From RGIG7213 sp045540335 (lineage in GTDB: Bacteria > Bacillota > Clostridia > Oscillospirales > CAG-272): 26,054 bases of DNA. Each line of letters opens with the position of its first letter. Position 1 is the stretch's first letter. The notes under the pieces were generated by a model. The model was not told the DNA's origin. It saw only the letters and a program-made list of their open reading frames with translations, and searched no databases. A program made the position numbers and the translations under genes. Below, one piece after another: positions 7,042-14,345 of this stretch. Where the stretch lies: NCBI GenBank assembly GCA_045540335.1, contig JAZQHC010000027.1:1-26054 (forward strand). The letters are read 5' to 3'.

Positions 7042-7051
7042 AGGAAACAAA

Positions 7052-7363
7052 ATGGCAACCAAAGAAAAGATCAGAATCAGACTGAAGAGTTACGATCATA
7101 CTCTTGCAGATGCGGCTGCAGCAAAAATAGTTGAAACCGCTAAAAGAACAGGTTCTGCGGTATCCGGTCCTATTCCGCTGCCCACAGAACGCGAGATCGT
7201 TACTATCCTTCGTGCTGTTCACAAGTACAAGGATTCCCGCGAACAGTTTGAAATGAGAACCCACAAAAGGCTTATAGACGTTCTGAAGCCCACTAAGGAC
7301 ACAGTTGACGCTCTTACAAAGCTTGAACTTCCGGCCGGAGTTGAAATCGAAATCAAATTATAA
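7052..7363 (+). CDS. rpsJ: 30S ribosomal protein S10
   Basis: 103 residues, full length for S10, with the family patterns IRIRLKSYDHTLAD, GPIPLPTE and FEMRTHKRLIDV. S10 sits in the 30S head and, in other bacteria, also binds NusB in antitermination. ATG 7052 follows AAAGGAGG; the frame is open for 73 more codons upstream to an ATG at 6833, but that stretch is the RNA leader and has no S10 homology. It is the first gene of the cluster. Confidence 0.98.
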   Translation: MATKEKIRIRLKSYDHTLADAAAAKIVETAKRTGSAVSGPIPLPTEREIVTILRAVHKYKDSREQFEMRTHKRLIDVLKPTKDTVDALTKLELPAGVEIEIKL

Positions 7364-7388
7364 TTTGATCGATCAGACACGTGGTCAT

Positions 7389-7409
7389 GTTGGTTAGCAA
7401 GTAACCAAC
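7389..7409 (+). promoter_or_regulatory. Hairpin between rpsJ and rplC
   Basis: GTTGGTTA (7389-7396) and TAACCAAC (7402-7409) form a perfect 8-bp stem with a GCAAG loop in the 76-bp spacer. It ends 11 bases before the rplC AGGAGG and is not followed by a T-run, so it may be an mRNA processing or stability site. Confidence 0.45.
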
Positions 7410-7439
7410 CAATAACCTACAGGAGGATTAAGAAAGAAA

Positions 7440-8069
7440 ATGAAAAAGGCAATCATTGGTAGAAAGATCGGCATGACGCAGATCTTCACAGAATCCGGAA
7501 GCGTTATTCCGGTAACAGTAATTGAAGCCGGTCCTTGCGTTATCACACAGAAGAAAACTGTTGAAACCGACGGCTATGATGCTGTTCAGTTGGGCTTTGC
7601 AGATGTTAAGGACAAGCACTTAACGAAGCCCGAAAAAGGACACTTCAAAAAGGCGGGCGTAGCCCCCAAAAGGCATTTGAAAGAATTCAGACTTGATGAT
7701 ATTTCCGCACTTGAAGTTGGCGGCATTATCACAGCTGATACTTTCGAAGCAGGCGAAAGAGTTGACGTAACAGGTATTTCCAAGGGTCATGGCTACAGCG
7801 GCGTTATCAAAAGATGGGGCTGCCACAGACTTAGAATGACACACGGTGTTGGCCCTGTTCACCGTCAGGCAGGCTCTATGGGTGCAAACTCAACGCCTTC
7901 AAGAATATTTAAGAATAAAAAAATGGCAGGTCAATACGGTGCAGAACAAGTTACGATTCTTAACCTTGACATCGTAAAGATCGACGCTGATAAGAACATA
8001 ATCGCTGTTAAGGGTGCAATTCCCGGCGCTAAAGGCGGTATCGTGTTCGTACGCAGCACATGCAAGTGA
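7440..8069 (+). CDS. rplC: 50S ribosomal protein L3
   Basis: 209 residues, the usual length. It starts with KKAIIGRKIGMTQIF and contains the L3 loop region GSMGANSTPSRIFKNKKMAGQYG (about 143-165), which reaches toward the peptidyl transferase centre. The segment before it, KRWGCHRLRMTHGVGPVHRQ, differs from the textbook RGPMSHGS form but matches the style of Clostridia. L3 starts 50S assembly with L24. A clear AGGAGG lies about 13 bases before the ATG. It is followed after 17 bp by rplD. Confidence 0.97.
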   Translation: MKKAIIGRKIGMTQIFTESGSVIPVTVIEAGPCVITQKKTVETDGYDAVQLGFADVKDKHLTKPEKGHFKKAGVAPKRHLKEFRLDDISALEVGGIITADTFEAGERVDVTGISKGHGYSGVIKRWGCHRLRMTHGVGPVHRQAGSMGANSTPSRIFKNKKMAGQYGAEQVTILNLDIVKIDADKNIIAVKGAIPGAKGGIVFVRSTCK

Positions 8070-8086
8070 GAGAGGAGGAGTAAGTA

Positions 8087-8710
8087 ATGCCTAATTTCAA
8101 AGTAGTAGATATGGCAGGTAAAGACGCCGGCACAGTTGAGCTTTCCGAAGCGGTTTTCGCTTGTGAACCCAACCAGGCTGTTCTTCATGCTGCTGTTAGA
8201 GCGTATCTCATGAACCAAAGACAAGGTACGCAATCAACTCTCACACGCACCGAGGTTTCCGGCGGCGGCGCAAAACCCTGGAAACAAAAGGGAACAGGTC
8301 GTGCAAGACAGGGTTCAACTCGTTCACCTCAGTGGACACACGGCGGTATAGCACTTGGTCCTAAGCCCAGAACATACCGTATCGACCTTAATAAGAAGGT
8401 TAAAAAGCTTGCAATGCAAAGCGCAATTTCTTCAAAAGCTATTGATAACGAGCTTGTTATCGTTGACAGCATTGCAACTGATGCTTACAAAACAAAAACT
8501 ATGACAGCAATGCTCGCAGCTGTTAATGCAGGTAAGAAATCCCTCGTGGTTCTTGACAGCAACGACGAAAAAGTAGTTAAGAGCTTTGCTAACATCCCCG
8601 GCGTTAAAACAGCTCAAGTTAATACGATCAACGTATATGACATTCTTAATTGCGATACGTTCATTGTTGCAAAAGCTGCAGCCGAGAAAATTTCGGAGGT
8701 GTATGCATAA
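8087..8710 (+). CDS. rplD: 50S ribosomal protein L4
   Basis: 207 residues, with the basic loop GGGAKPWKQKGTGRARQGSTRSPQWTHGG (about 59-87) that enters the exit tunnel, and the globular C-terminal alpha/beta part ending SEVYA. In E. coli L4 represses its own operon by binding the S10 leader; a similar role for the leader at 6725-7051 is possible. Start set by AGAGGAGG at 8071-8078. The stop codon overlaps the next start (TAATG). Confidence 0.97.
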   Translation: MPNFKVVDMAGKDAGTVELSEAVFACEPNQAVLHAAVRAYLMNQRQGTQSTLTRTEVSGGGAKPWKQKGTGRARQGSTRSPQWTHGGIALGPKPRTYRIDLNKKVKKLAMQSAISSKAIDNELVIVDSIATDAYKTKTMTAMLAAVNAGKKSLVVLDSNDEKVVKSFANIPGVKTAQVNTINVYDILNCDTFIVAKAAAEKISEVYA

Positions 8711-9003
8711 TGAAAACATCATATGATATTATCATTCGCCCCATCGTAACGGAAGCTTCCATGGTGATGGCATCCGATAAGAAGTATGTATTCGAAGTAC
8801 TTCGCACTGCTACAAAATCTGAAGTCGCAGCAGCGGTTGAAGAATTGTTCAAGGTAGATGTTGCATCTGTCAACATTATCAACGTAAAGAAAAAACCGAA
8901 GAGACTCGGTGTACACTCCGGTTACACACGCACTTGGAAAAAGGCAATCGTAACATTGAAGGCTGACTCCAAGACGATCGAGTTCTTTGACGGTCTTATG
9001 TAA
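8710..9003 (+). CDS. rplW: 50S ribosomal protein L23
   Basis: 97 residues, typical for L23: IIRPIVTEASM at the start, YVFEVLRTATKSEVAAAVEELFKV in the middle, and the loop KKKPKRLGVHSGYTRTWKKA. L23 lines the tunnel exit and is the docking site for trigger factor and SRP. ATG 8710 shares one base with the rplD stop and follows GGAGG (8695-8699) inside rplD, so translation of the two is probably coupled. A longer frame from 8650 has no homology in its added residues. Confidence 0.96.
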   Translation: MKTSYDIIIRPIVTEASMVMASDKKYVFEVLRTATKSEVAAAVEELFKVDVASVNIINVKKKPKRLGVHSGYTRTWKKAIVTLKADSKTIEFFDGLM

Positions 9004-9018
9004 TGGAGGTAAGCGGCA

Positions 9019-9849
9019 ATGGCAGTAAAAACATATAAACCGACTACTCCGGGCAGAAGACAGATGACAACCCCCTCTTTCGAGGAAATCACAAAGAAAA
9101 CGCCCGAAAAAAGTCTTATTTTTACAAAGAAAAAGCACGCCGGCCGTAACAGCTACGGTAAAATAACTGTTCGTCACAGAGGCGGCGGCAATAAGATCAA
9201 ATACAGAATAATCGATTTCAAACGTCAAAACGAAGCTGCTGCAACAGTTTTGGCTATCGAGTATGACCCTAACAGAACGGCATACATCGCACTTATTCAG
9301 TATGAAGATGGCAAAAAGGCTTATACTATCGCTCCTGTTGGCCTTAAAGTAGGTGACGTTATCTACTCCGGCGAACAAGCTGATATCAAGCCAGGCAACA
9401 CACTCCCCATTTCGTGCATTCCCCAGGGTACGTTCATTTACAATATCGAACTTTATCCCGGTAAGGGCGCACAGCTTGTAAGAAGTGCCGGCACGGCTGC
9501 ACAGCTTATGTCTAAGGAAAACGGCATGGCACTTGTTCGTCTTCCCAGTGGCGAAATGCGTTACGTTCGTTTGAACTGCAAAGCAACTATCGGCCAGGTA
9601 GGAAATATAGAACATGAAAACATCAAGCTTGGTAAAGCAGGTAAAACACGTCATAAGGGTATCCGTCCTACAGTAAGAGGTTCTGTAATGAACCCGTGTG
9701 ATCACCCTCACGGTGGTGGTGAAGGACGTTCTCCCATCGGTCGTGCCGGCCCTGTTACACCTTGGGGTAAACCCGCGCTCGGTTTGAAGACAAGAAACAA
9801 GAAGTCCAGAACAGAGCAGTTTATTGTAAAGCATCGTAACGGCAGATAA
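9019..9849 (+). CDS. rplB: 50S ribosomal protein L2
   Basis: 276 residues, the expected length. It contains the N-terminal KTYKPTTPGRR, the OB-fold core and the signature HPHGGGEGRSPIG, in which H229 is the histidine linked to peptidyl transferase activity. L2 bridges the subunits and is needed for peptide bond formation. Start after GGAGG at 9004-9008, right behind the rplW stop. Confidence 0.98.
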   Translation: MAVKTYKPTTPGRRQMTTPSFEEITKKTPEKSLIFTKKKHAGRNSYGKITVRHRGGGNKIKYRIIDFKRQNEAAATVLAIEYDPNRTAYIALIQYEDGKKAYTIAPVGLKVGDVIYSGEQADIKPGNTLPISCIPQGTFIYNIELYPGKGAQLVRSAGTAAQLMSKENGMALVRLPSGEMRYVRLNCKATIGQVGNIEHENIKLGKAGKTRHKGIRPTVRGSVMNPCDHPHGGGEGRSPIGRAGPVTPWGKPALGLKTRNKKSRTEQFIVKHRNGR

Positions 9850-9867
9850 GGATAGGAGGAAGTAAAG

Positions 9868-10149
9868 ATGAGCAGAAGTTCAAAGAAAGCACCTTATGTC
9901 GAAGAAAAACTCTTTTCCAGAATTGAAGCAATGAACGAAAAGGGCAACAAACAAGTTCTTAAGACATGGTCCCGTGCTTCCACAATATATCCTGAATTTG
10001 TTGGTCACACGATTGCAGTTCACGACGGTAGGAAGCATGTTCCCGTATTCGTAACGGAAGATATGGTAGGCCACAAGCTCGGCGAGTTTGCACCCACCAG
10101 AACCTTCAAAGGACACGCAGGCTCGAAAACATCCAATAACGGTAAATAA
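9868..10149 (+). CDS. rpsS: 30S ribosomal protein S19
   Basis: 93 residues, full length. The patterns SRSSKKAPYVEEKL, TWSRASTIYPEFVGHTIAVHDG and KLGEFAPTRTFKGH are those of S19, which forms part of the 30S head and of bridge B1 with S13. A GGATAGGAGG site precedes the ATG. Confidence 0.97.
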   Translation: MSRSSKKAPYVEEKLFSRIEAMNEKGNKQVLKTWSRASTIYPEFVGHTIAVHDGRKHVPVFVTEDMVGHKLGEFAPTRTFKGHAGSKTSNNGK

Positions 10150-10168
10150 TTAAGGAGGCAATATTACA

Positions 10169-10516
10169 ATGGAAGCTAATAAAACAGCTAAAGCATATTT
10201 GAGATATGCAAGAATATCGCCCCGCAAGGTCTGCATCGTTCTCGACCTCATCAGAGGCAAGAAGGTTGACACCGCAATGGCGATTCTCAATAATACACCT
10301 AAAAGCGCAAGCGAATATCTTATAAAGCTTTTGAAGAGTGCGGTTGCTAATGCAGAGCACAACTTCAACATGGATCCCGAAAAGCTTTATATCACAGAAT
10401 GCTTTGTTTGCCCCGGTCCTACACTTAAGAGGATCAGACCCAGAGCGCAGGGCAGAGCAAACAGAATTCTGAAAAGAACAAGCCACGTTACCTTGACGGT
10501 AGCTGAAAAGAACTAA
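10169..10516 (+). CDS. rplV: 50S ribosomal protein L22
   Basis: 115 residues. It begins AKAYLRYARISPRKVCIVLDLIRGKKV and ends with the tunnel-lining beta hairpin region RIRPRAQGRANRILKRTSHVTLTV (about 88-111). L22 contributes to the exit-tunnel constriction with L4. AAGGAGG lies about 10 bases upstream. Confidence 0.97.
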   Translation: MEANKTAKAYLRYARISPRKVCIVLDLIRGKKVDTAMAILNNTPKSASEYLIKLLKSAVANAEHNFNMDPEKLYITECFVCPGPTLKRIRPRAQGRANRILKRTSHVTLTVAEKN

Positions 10517-10543
10517 TCTTTCAAGAAGGAGGTTAAGAACGAA

Positions 10544-11314
10544 ATGGGACAGAAAGTTAATCCCCACGGTCTTCGTGTGGGCGTTATCAAGAAGTGGGAT
10601 TCCAGATGGTTCGTATCCGATAAAGAATTCGGCGATACGATCGTTTCGGACTACCAGATCAGAAAGTTTCTGAAAAAACAACTTCAACCCGCAGGCGTTC
10701 CTCGCATTGAGATTGAACGCGGCGACAAATATATCAGAATAATCATTCACTGCGCTAAACCCGGCATGGTAATCGGCCGCGGCGGCACAGAAATGGAAAA
10801 ACTGAAAGAACAACTCAAAAAGCTTACAGATAAAGAAGTTCTCGTAAACGTTATCGAAGTAAGACAACCCGACCTTGACGCACAGCTCGTTGCAGAGAAC
10901 ATCTCTTCTCAGCTCGAACGCAGAATTTCCTTCCGCCGCGCTATGAAAATGGCTATCGGCAGAACGATGAAGCTTGGTGCAAAGGGTATCAAGATTGCTT
11001 GCTCCGGTCGTTTGGGCGGTGCAGAAATCGCTCGTACAGAGCACTATCACGAGGGTACGATTCCGTTGCAGACACTTCGCGCGGATATCGACTACGGCTT
11101 CTATGAAGCTAATACAACTTACGGTAAAATCGGTGTTAAGGTTTGGATATACAGAGGTGAAGTTCTCGCTGATGTAAAACGCGAACGCGACTACGACAAA
11201 CGCGAACGCCGCGACAGACGCGAACGCCGCGACCGTGACGGACATCAAAGACGTGACAATAACAGACACGAAAGATCCTACAACAAGGAGGGCCGCCGCA
11301 ATGTTAATGCCTAA
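10544..11314 (+). CDS. rpsC: 30S ribosomal protein S3 with extended charged tail
   Basis: 256 residues, longer than the usual 210-235. The N-terminal MGQKVNPHGLRVG, the KH domain with GMVIGRGG (74-81) and the C-terminal domain with GRLGGAEIARTEHYHEG are normal. Residues 212-256 are an added tail made almost entirely of R, D, E and N. It is encoded partly by a tandem 18-bp repeat (11200-11235). S3 forms the mRNA entry with S4 and S5 and has helicase activity there, so a long basic/acidic tail could touch mRNA. The 3' end overlaps rplP by 14 bases and carries its ribosome-binding site. Confidence 0.97.
   Translation: MGQKVNPHGLRVGVIKKWDSRWFVSDKEFGDTIVSDYQIRKFLKKQLQPAGVPRIEIERGDKYIRIIIHCAKPGMVIGRGGTEMEKLKEQLKKLTDKEVLVNVIEVRQPDLDAQLVAENISSQLERRISFRRAMKMAIGRTMKLGAKGIKIACSGRLGGAEIARTEHYHEGTIPLQTLRADIDYGFYEANTTYGKIGVKVWIYRGEVLADVKRERDYDKRERRDRRERRDRDGHQRRDNNRHERSYNKEGRRNVNA
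11200..11235 (+). repeat. In-frame 18-bp tandem duplication in rpsC tail
   Basis: Two 18-bp units (11200-11217 and 11218-11235) differ only in the second-last base. They encode KRERRD-RRERRD. A diverged relative of the same unit begins at about 11179 and encodes KRERDYD. Confidence 0.85.
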
Positions 11315-11726
11315 GAGAGTTAAATACAGACGCGTTCAAAGAGGCAGACTTAAGGGTAAGGCTATGAGAGGTAACACTCTTGCATACGGTACTTACGGCC
11401 TTGTAGCGACCGAACCCGCATGGATCACATCCAACCAGATCGAAGCAGCCCGTATCGCGATGACACGTTACATCCGCCGTGGCGGTAAGGTTTGGATCAA
11501 GATATTCCCTGATAAGCCTATTACGGAAAAACCTGCTGAAACTCGAATGGGTTCCGGTAAAGGTTCACCCGAATACTGGGTTGCAGTAGTTAAACCCGGC
11601 AGAGTTATGTTTGAAATGGACGGCGTTCCTGAAGAAATCGCACGTGAAGCTATGCGTCTTGCAAGCCACAAGCTTCCTATCAAAACAAAGTTCATTAAAA
11701 AAGAAATCGCAAGTGAGGAGGTATAA
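11301..11726 (+). CDS. rplP: 50S ribosomal protein L16
   Basis: 141 residues starting MLMPKRVKYRRVQRGRLKGKA, the standard Firmicutes L16 start, and containing GLVATEPAWITSNQIEAARIAM and RRGGKVWIKIFPDKPIT. L16 positions the CCA ends of tRNA in the A site. ATG 11301 is chosen for homology and for AAGGAGGG at 11285-11291; a longer frame from 11235 is only rpsC read out of frame. It overlaps the rpsC stop by 14 bases, suggesting coupled translation. Confidence 0.97.
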   Translation: MLMPKRVKYRRVQRGRLKGKAMRGNTLAYGTYGLVATEPAWITSNQIEAARIAMTRYIRRGGKVWIKIFPDKPITEKPAETRMGSGKGSPEYWVAVVKPGRVMFEMDGVPEEIAREAMRLASHKLPIKTKFIKKEIASEEV

Positions 11727-11731
11727 TTCAA

Positions 11732-11926
11732 ATGAAAGCAGCAGAACTTAAGAAATTAACTGTTGAAGAACTTAATAAAGAACTTCGCGATCTTAAAGAC
11801 GAATTATTCCGCCTCCGTTTCCAGCATTCTATCAACCAGTTGGATAACCCCAACAAGATTCCGGAAACAAAGCGCAATATCGCAAGAGTAATGACTGTTA
11901 TTCAACAGAAAAACAGCGAAACCTGA
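11732..11926 (+). CDS. rpmC: 50S ribosomal protein L29
   Basis: 64 residues of two helices: KAAELKKLTVEELNKELRDLKDELFRLRFQ and the following NPNKIPETKRNIARVMTVI. L29 is at the tunnel exit next to L23. The GAGGAGG site lies in the last codons of rplP, five bases apart from its own gene. Confidence 0.96.
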   Translation: MKAAELKKLTVEELNKELRDLKDELFRLRFQHSINQLDNPNKIPETKRNIARVMTVIQQKNSET

Positions 11927-11949
11927 GTACATGAGAGGAGAAACAGTCG

Positions 11950-12207
11950 ATGAGTGAAAGAAATTTAAGAAAAACCAGAGTCGGCAAAGTCGTAAGCGAT
12001 AAGATGGATAAAACTATCGTAGTTGCTATTGAAGACAATGTTAAGCACCCGAAGTACGGTAAGGTTATTAAGCGCACAATCAGATTGAAAGCGCATGACG
12101 AAAACAACGAGTGCGGCATAGGCGATAAAGTAAGCGTTGCCGAAACAAGACCTCTCTCTAAAGATAAGAGATGGCGCTTGGTACAAGTTATAGAAAAAGC
12201 AAAATAA
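11950..12207 (+). CDS. rpsQ: 30S ribosomal protein S17
   Basis: 85 residues with the S17 OB-fold patterns RKTRVGKVVSDKMDKTIVVAIE, HPKYGKVIKRT and GDKVSVAETRPLSKDKRWRLVQV. S17 is a primary 16S rRNA binder in 30S assembly. A GAGAGGAG site precedes the ATG. It is the last gene before a 113-bp spacer that separates the S10 and spc groups. Confidence 0.97.
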   Translation: MSERNLRKTRVGKVVSDKMDKTIVVAIEDNVKHPKYGKVIKRTIRLKAHDENNECGIGDKVSVAETRPLSKDKRWRLVQVIEKAK

Positions 12208-12320
12208 TCTGCATAATTACAATGAATGCCATGCCGAGGGTATCAATAAAAGTTACCCATACTGCAAGGTATGAGCGATTTGTGAGATGCAATTGTTTAC
12301 ACAAATAGGAGGAATACGCA
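12208..12320 (+). promoter_or_regulatory. Spacer between rpsQ and rplN with three possible hairpins
   Basis: The 113-bp gap holds GGGTA/TACCC (12238-12242/12254-12258), CATAC/GTATG (12258-12262/12269-12273), which compete for one base, and a perfect ATTTGTG/CACAAAT pair (12278-12284/12300-12306). The last ends directly against the rplN AGGAGG (12307-12312). I see no clear promoter and no T-run, so this may be an mRNA control or processing element at the S10/spc junction. Confidence 0.45.
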
Positions 12321-12689
12321 GTGATTCAACAGCAGTCATTAATGAAGGTCGCCGATAATACAGGCGCAAAAGAACTGATGTGCATTCGCGTACTTGGCGG
12401 CACCGGCAGAAGATACGGTAACATAGGCGACGTTGTTGTTTGTTCCGTAAAGAAAGCTGCTCCTAACGGCGCTGTCAAGAAGGGTGAAGTTGTAAAGGCT
12501 GTTATCGTGAGAACAAGACACGGTCTCAGAAGAGCAGACGGCTCCACCATTAAGTTTGACGAGAACGCAGCAGTTATCATAAGAGAAGATAAAACACCCA
12601 GAGGCACGAGAATTTTCGGCCCGATAGCAAGAGAACTTCGCGAGAAGGATTATCTTAAGATCCTCTCCCTTGCTCCCGAAGTACTGTAA
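12321..12689 (+). CDS. rplN: 50S ribosomal protein L14 (GTG start)
   Basis: 122 residues, the usual length. It begins (M)IQQQSLMKVADNTGAKELMCIRVLGG and ends LREKDYLKILSLAPEVL, both diagnostic for L14. The start codon is GTG, set by TAGGAGGA at 12306-12313 and by homology. L14 forms bridges B5 and B8 with 16S rRNA and is the docking site for the silencing factor RsfS. Confidence 0.97.
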   Translation: MIQQQSLMKVADNTGAKELMCIRVLGGTGRRYGNIGDVVVCSVKKAAPNGAVKKGEVVKAVIVRTRHGLRRADGSTIKFDENAAVIIREDKTPRGTRIFGPIARELREKDYLKILSLAPEVL

Positions 12690-12703
12690 GGAGGAAACGA
12701 AAG

Positions 12704-13033
12704 ATGAGTAAATTGCATATAAAAACAGGCGATGAAGTCATTGTTGTTTCCGGTAACAGCAAAGGTGTTAAAGGGAAAGTTCTTGAAGTTTCCCCTAAAG
12801 AAGGAAAAGTTATCGTAGAAAAAGCGAATATCGTTTCCAAGCACGTTAAACCCAGAAAACAGGGCGAACACGGCAGCATCATCCAAGTAGAAGGCGCAAT
12901 GTACGCAAGCAAGGTTCAACTTCTTTGCAGCAAATGCGGCCCCACGAGAGTTAACTATACTCTTGAAAAGGATGAAAAAACCGGCAAAACGATCAAAACA
13001 AGAGTATGCGCTAAATGCGGCGCGAAAATATAA
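12704..13033 (+). CDS. rplX: 50S ribosomal protein L24, with zinc-ribbon cysteines
   Basis: 109 residues. A KOW motif near 7-40 (HIKTGDEVIVVSGNSKGVKGKVLEV) and C-terminal pairs C75-x-x-C78 and C102-x-x-C105, which look like a zinc ribbon. L24 is an early assembly protein at the tunnel exit. Start after AAGGAGGAAACG. Confidence 0.96.
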   Translation: MSKLHIKTGDEVIVVSGNSKGVKGKVLEVSPKEGKVIVEKANIVSKHVKPRKQGEHGSIIQVEGAMYASKVQLLCSKCGPTRVNYTLEKDEKTGKTIKTRVCAKCGAKI

Positions 13034-13049
13034 GAAAGGGGCTTGAATC

Positions 13050-13592
13050 ATGGCAAGAATGAAAGATTTTTACAAGAATGAAGCAGCTCCTGCTCTTATG
13101 AAGAAGTTTGCTTACAAAAGTCCTATGCAGATTCCCCGCTTCGATAAGATCGTTCTTAACGTAGGCGCAGGCGATGCTAAGGATAATTCTAAAGTTATAG
13201 ACAGCATTATTAACGACCTTTCTATTATCACAGGTCAAAAAGCAGTTCCCACATTCGCTAAGAAATCCGTTGCTAACTTCAAACTCAGAGAAGGTATGAA
13301 GATCGGTGCAAAGGTTACTCTTCGCGGCGAAATCATGTATGAATTCATGGATAAGCTGTTTAACTTTGCTCTTCCCAGAGTACGTGACTTCAAGGGTATC
13401 AATCCCAACGCGTTCGATGGCCGCGGCAACTACGCCCTTGGTCTTAAAGAACAGTTGATCTTCCCTGAAATCGAGTACGATAAGGTTGACAAGATTCGCG
13501 GTATGGATATTGTATTCGTTACTACCGCAAATACAGACGAAGAAGCAAAAGAGTTGCTCACACTTATGGGCGCTCCCTTCTCTAAAGAATAA
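13050..13592 (+). CDS. rplE: 50S ribosomal protein L5
   Basis: 180 residues with MQIPRFDKIVLNVGAGDA, ITGQKAVPTFAKKSVANFKLREG and RGNYALGLKEQLIFPEI, all typical. L5 binds 5S rRNA and contacts P-site tRNA. The ribosome-binding site GAAAGGGG is slightly weaker than others in the operon. Confidence 0.97.
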   Translation: MARMKDFYKNEAAPALMKKFAYKSPMQIPRFDKIVLNVGAGDAKDNSKVIDSIINDLSIITGQKAVPTFAKKSVANFKLREGMKIGAKVTLRGEIMYEFMDKLFNFALPRVRDFKGINPNAFDGRGNYALGLKEQLIFPEIEYDKVDKIRGMDIVFVTTANTDEEAKELLTLMGAPFSKE

Positions 13593-13606
13593 GGAGGTAA
13601 TCGAAA

Positions 13607-13792
13607 ATGGCAAAGAAAGCTATGATTTTGAAGCAACAGCGTCCGCAGAAGTATTCCACACGTGAATACAACAGATGCAAAATTTGCGGCCGTCCTCATG
13701 CTTACCTCCGCAAATACGGTATCTGCCGTATCTGCTTCAGAGAACTTGCATACAAAGGTCAAATTCCCGGTGTAAAGAAAGCCAGCTGGTAA
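13607..13792 (+). CDS. rpsZ: 30S ribosomal protein S14, zinc-binding (type Z)
   Basis: 61 residues, the short zinc form (also named rpsN1 in some species). Zinc ligands are C24-x-x-C27 and C40-x-x-C43 (NRCKICGRP; YGICRICFRE), ending GVKKASW. It belongs to the 30S head. AAGGAGGT precedes the ATG. Confidence 0.97.
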   Translation: MAKKAMILKQQRPQKYSTREYNRCKICGRPHAYLRKYGICRICFRELAYKGQIPGVKKASW

Positions 13793-13930
13793 TCTTAATC
13801 AGGCTCCATTCTACGACAGGAAGCCAAATAGTGGCTTAACCGGCGTATTTATTGCCGAGGGCAAGAAATCCCTTTGGCGGCAAGGGGGCAAAGCCCCAAA
13901 AACTTTAACTTGCATAGGAGGAATTTTAAA
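13793..13930 (+). promoter_or_regulatory. 138-bp hairpin-rich spacer before rpsH
   Basis: Three stem-loops fit: AAGCCA/TGGCTT (13821-13826/13832-13837); a larger one with TTGCCG-AGGG facing CCCT and CGGCAA (13852-13861/13870-13883); and GGGGC/GCCCC (13885-13889/13893-13897), the last not followed by a strong T-run. GC-rich palindromes of this kind are also typical of small dispersed repeats. The rpsH AGGAGG lies downstream, free of these folds. Confidence 0.45.
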
Positions 13931-14329
13931 ATGCAGATGTCAGATGTTATTGCAGATATGCTTACACGCATTCGCAATGCAAACAACGCAAAACACGAAA
14001 CAGTTGATATTCCCGCTTCAAAGATGAAGAAGGCTATTGCTGATATCCTCGTAGAAGAAGGATACATCAAGGGCGCACAGATCATCGAAGACGGTAAACA
14101 GGGTATCATTCGTGTTACACTTAAATACGGTCAGGGCAAACAGAGGATTCTTCAAGGTATCCGCAGAGTTTCCAAGCCCGGTTTGAGAGTTTATTCAAAT
14201 TGCGAGGATATGCCCAGAGTCATGAATGGCCTCGGCGTAGCAATCGTATCCACTTCTAAAGGCATAATGACCGATAAGAAGGCGAGAGCACTTAATATCG
14301 GTGGCGAAATTATCGCCTTTGTATGGTAA
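13931..14329 (+). CDS. rpsH: 30S ribosomal protein S8
   Basis: 132 residues starting MQMSDVIADMLTRIRNANNA and ending STSKGIMTDKKARALNIGGEIIAFVW, the normal S8 ends. S8 is a central 16S rRNA binder and in E. coli represses the spc operon. ATG 13931 follows ATAGGAGGA; a longer frame from 13874 reads only the hairpin spacer. Confidence 0.97.
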   Translation: MQMSDVIADMLTRIRNANNAKHETVDIPASKMKKAIADILVEEGYIKGAQIIEDGKQGIIRVTLKYGQGKQRILQGIRRVSKPGLRVYSNCEDMPRVMNGLGVAIVSTSKGIMTDKKARALNIGGEIIAFVW

Positions 14330-14345
14330 GCGGGAGGTATAGAAG

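Larger units (their letters stand above)
6725..7051 (+). promoter_or_regulatory. Structured 5' leader of the S10 operon
   Basis: The leader can form, in order: a 13-bp hairpin with one mismatch and one bulge (6753-6785), GTCCG/CGGGC (6804-6808/6818-6822), CCGCCAT/ATGGCGG (6869-6875/6889-6895), a CCGGAA/TTCCGG helix (6931-6936/6951-6956), a GTTTC/GAAAC hairpin (6966-6985) and a helix over the rpsJ ribosome-binding site (7012-7041). None is followed by a U-tract, so control of translation is more likely than of termination. S10 leaders in other bacteria are targets of L4 (rplD, in this operon); that L4 acts here is inference. Confidence 0.65.

Noticed and set aside
6833..7051. N-terminal extension of S10 from an upstream ATG
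   Set aside because: The added 73 residues have no S10 homology, the upstream ATG lacks a clear ribosome-binding site, and the DNA is explained by RNA hairpins. ATG 7052 has AAAGGAGG.
8719..9834. Long antisense frame across rplW and rplB
   Set aside because: Shadow of two highly biased ribosomal genes; no homology and no start signal.
10106..11269. Long antisense frame across rplV and rpsC
   Set aside because: Same codon-bias effect; it crosses several true genes.
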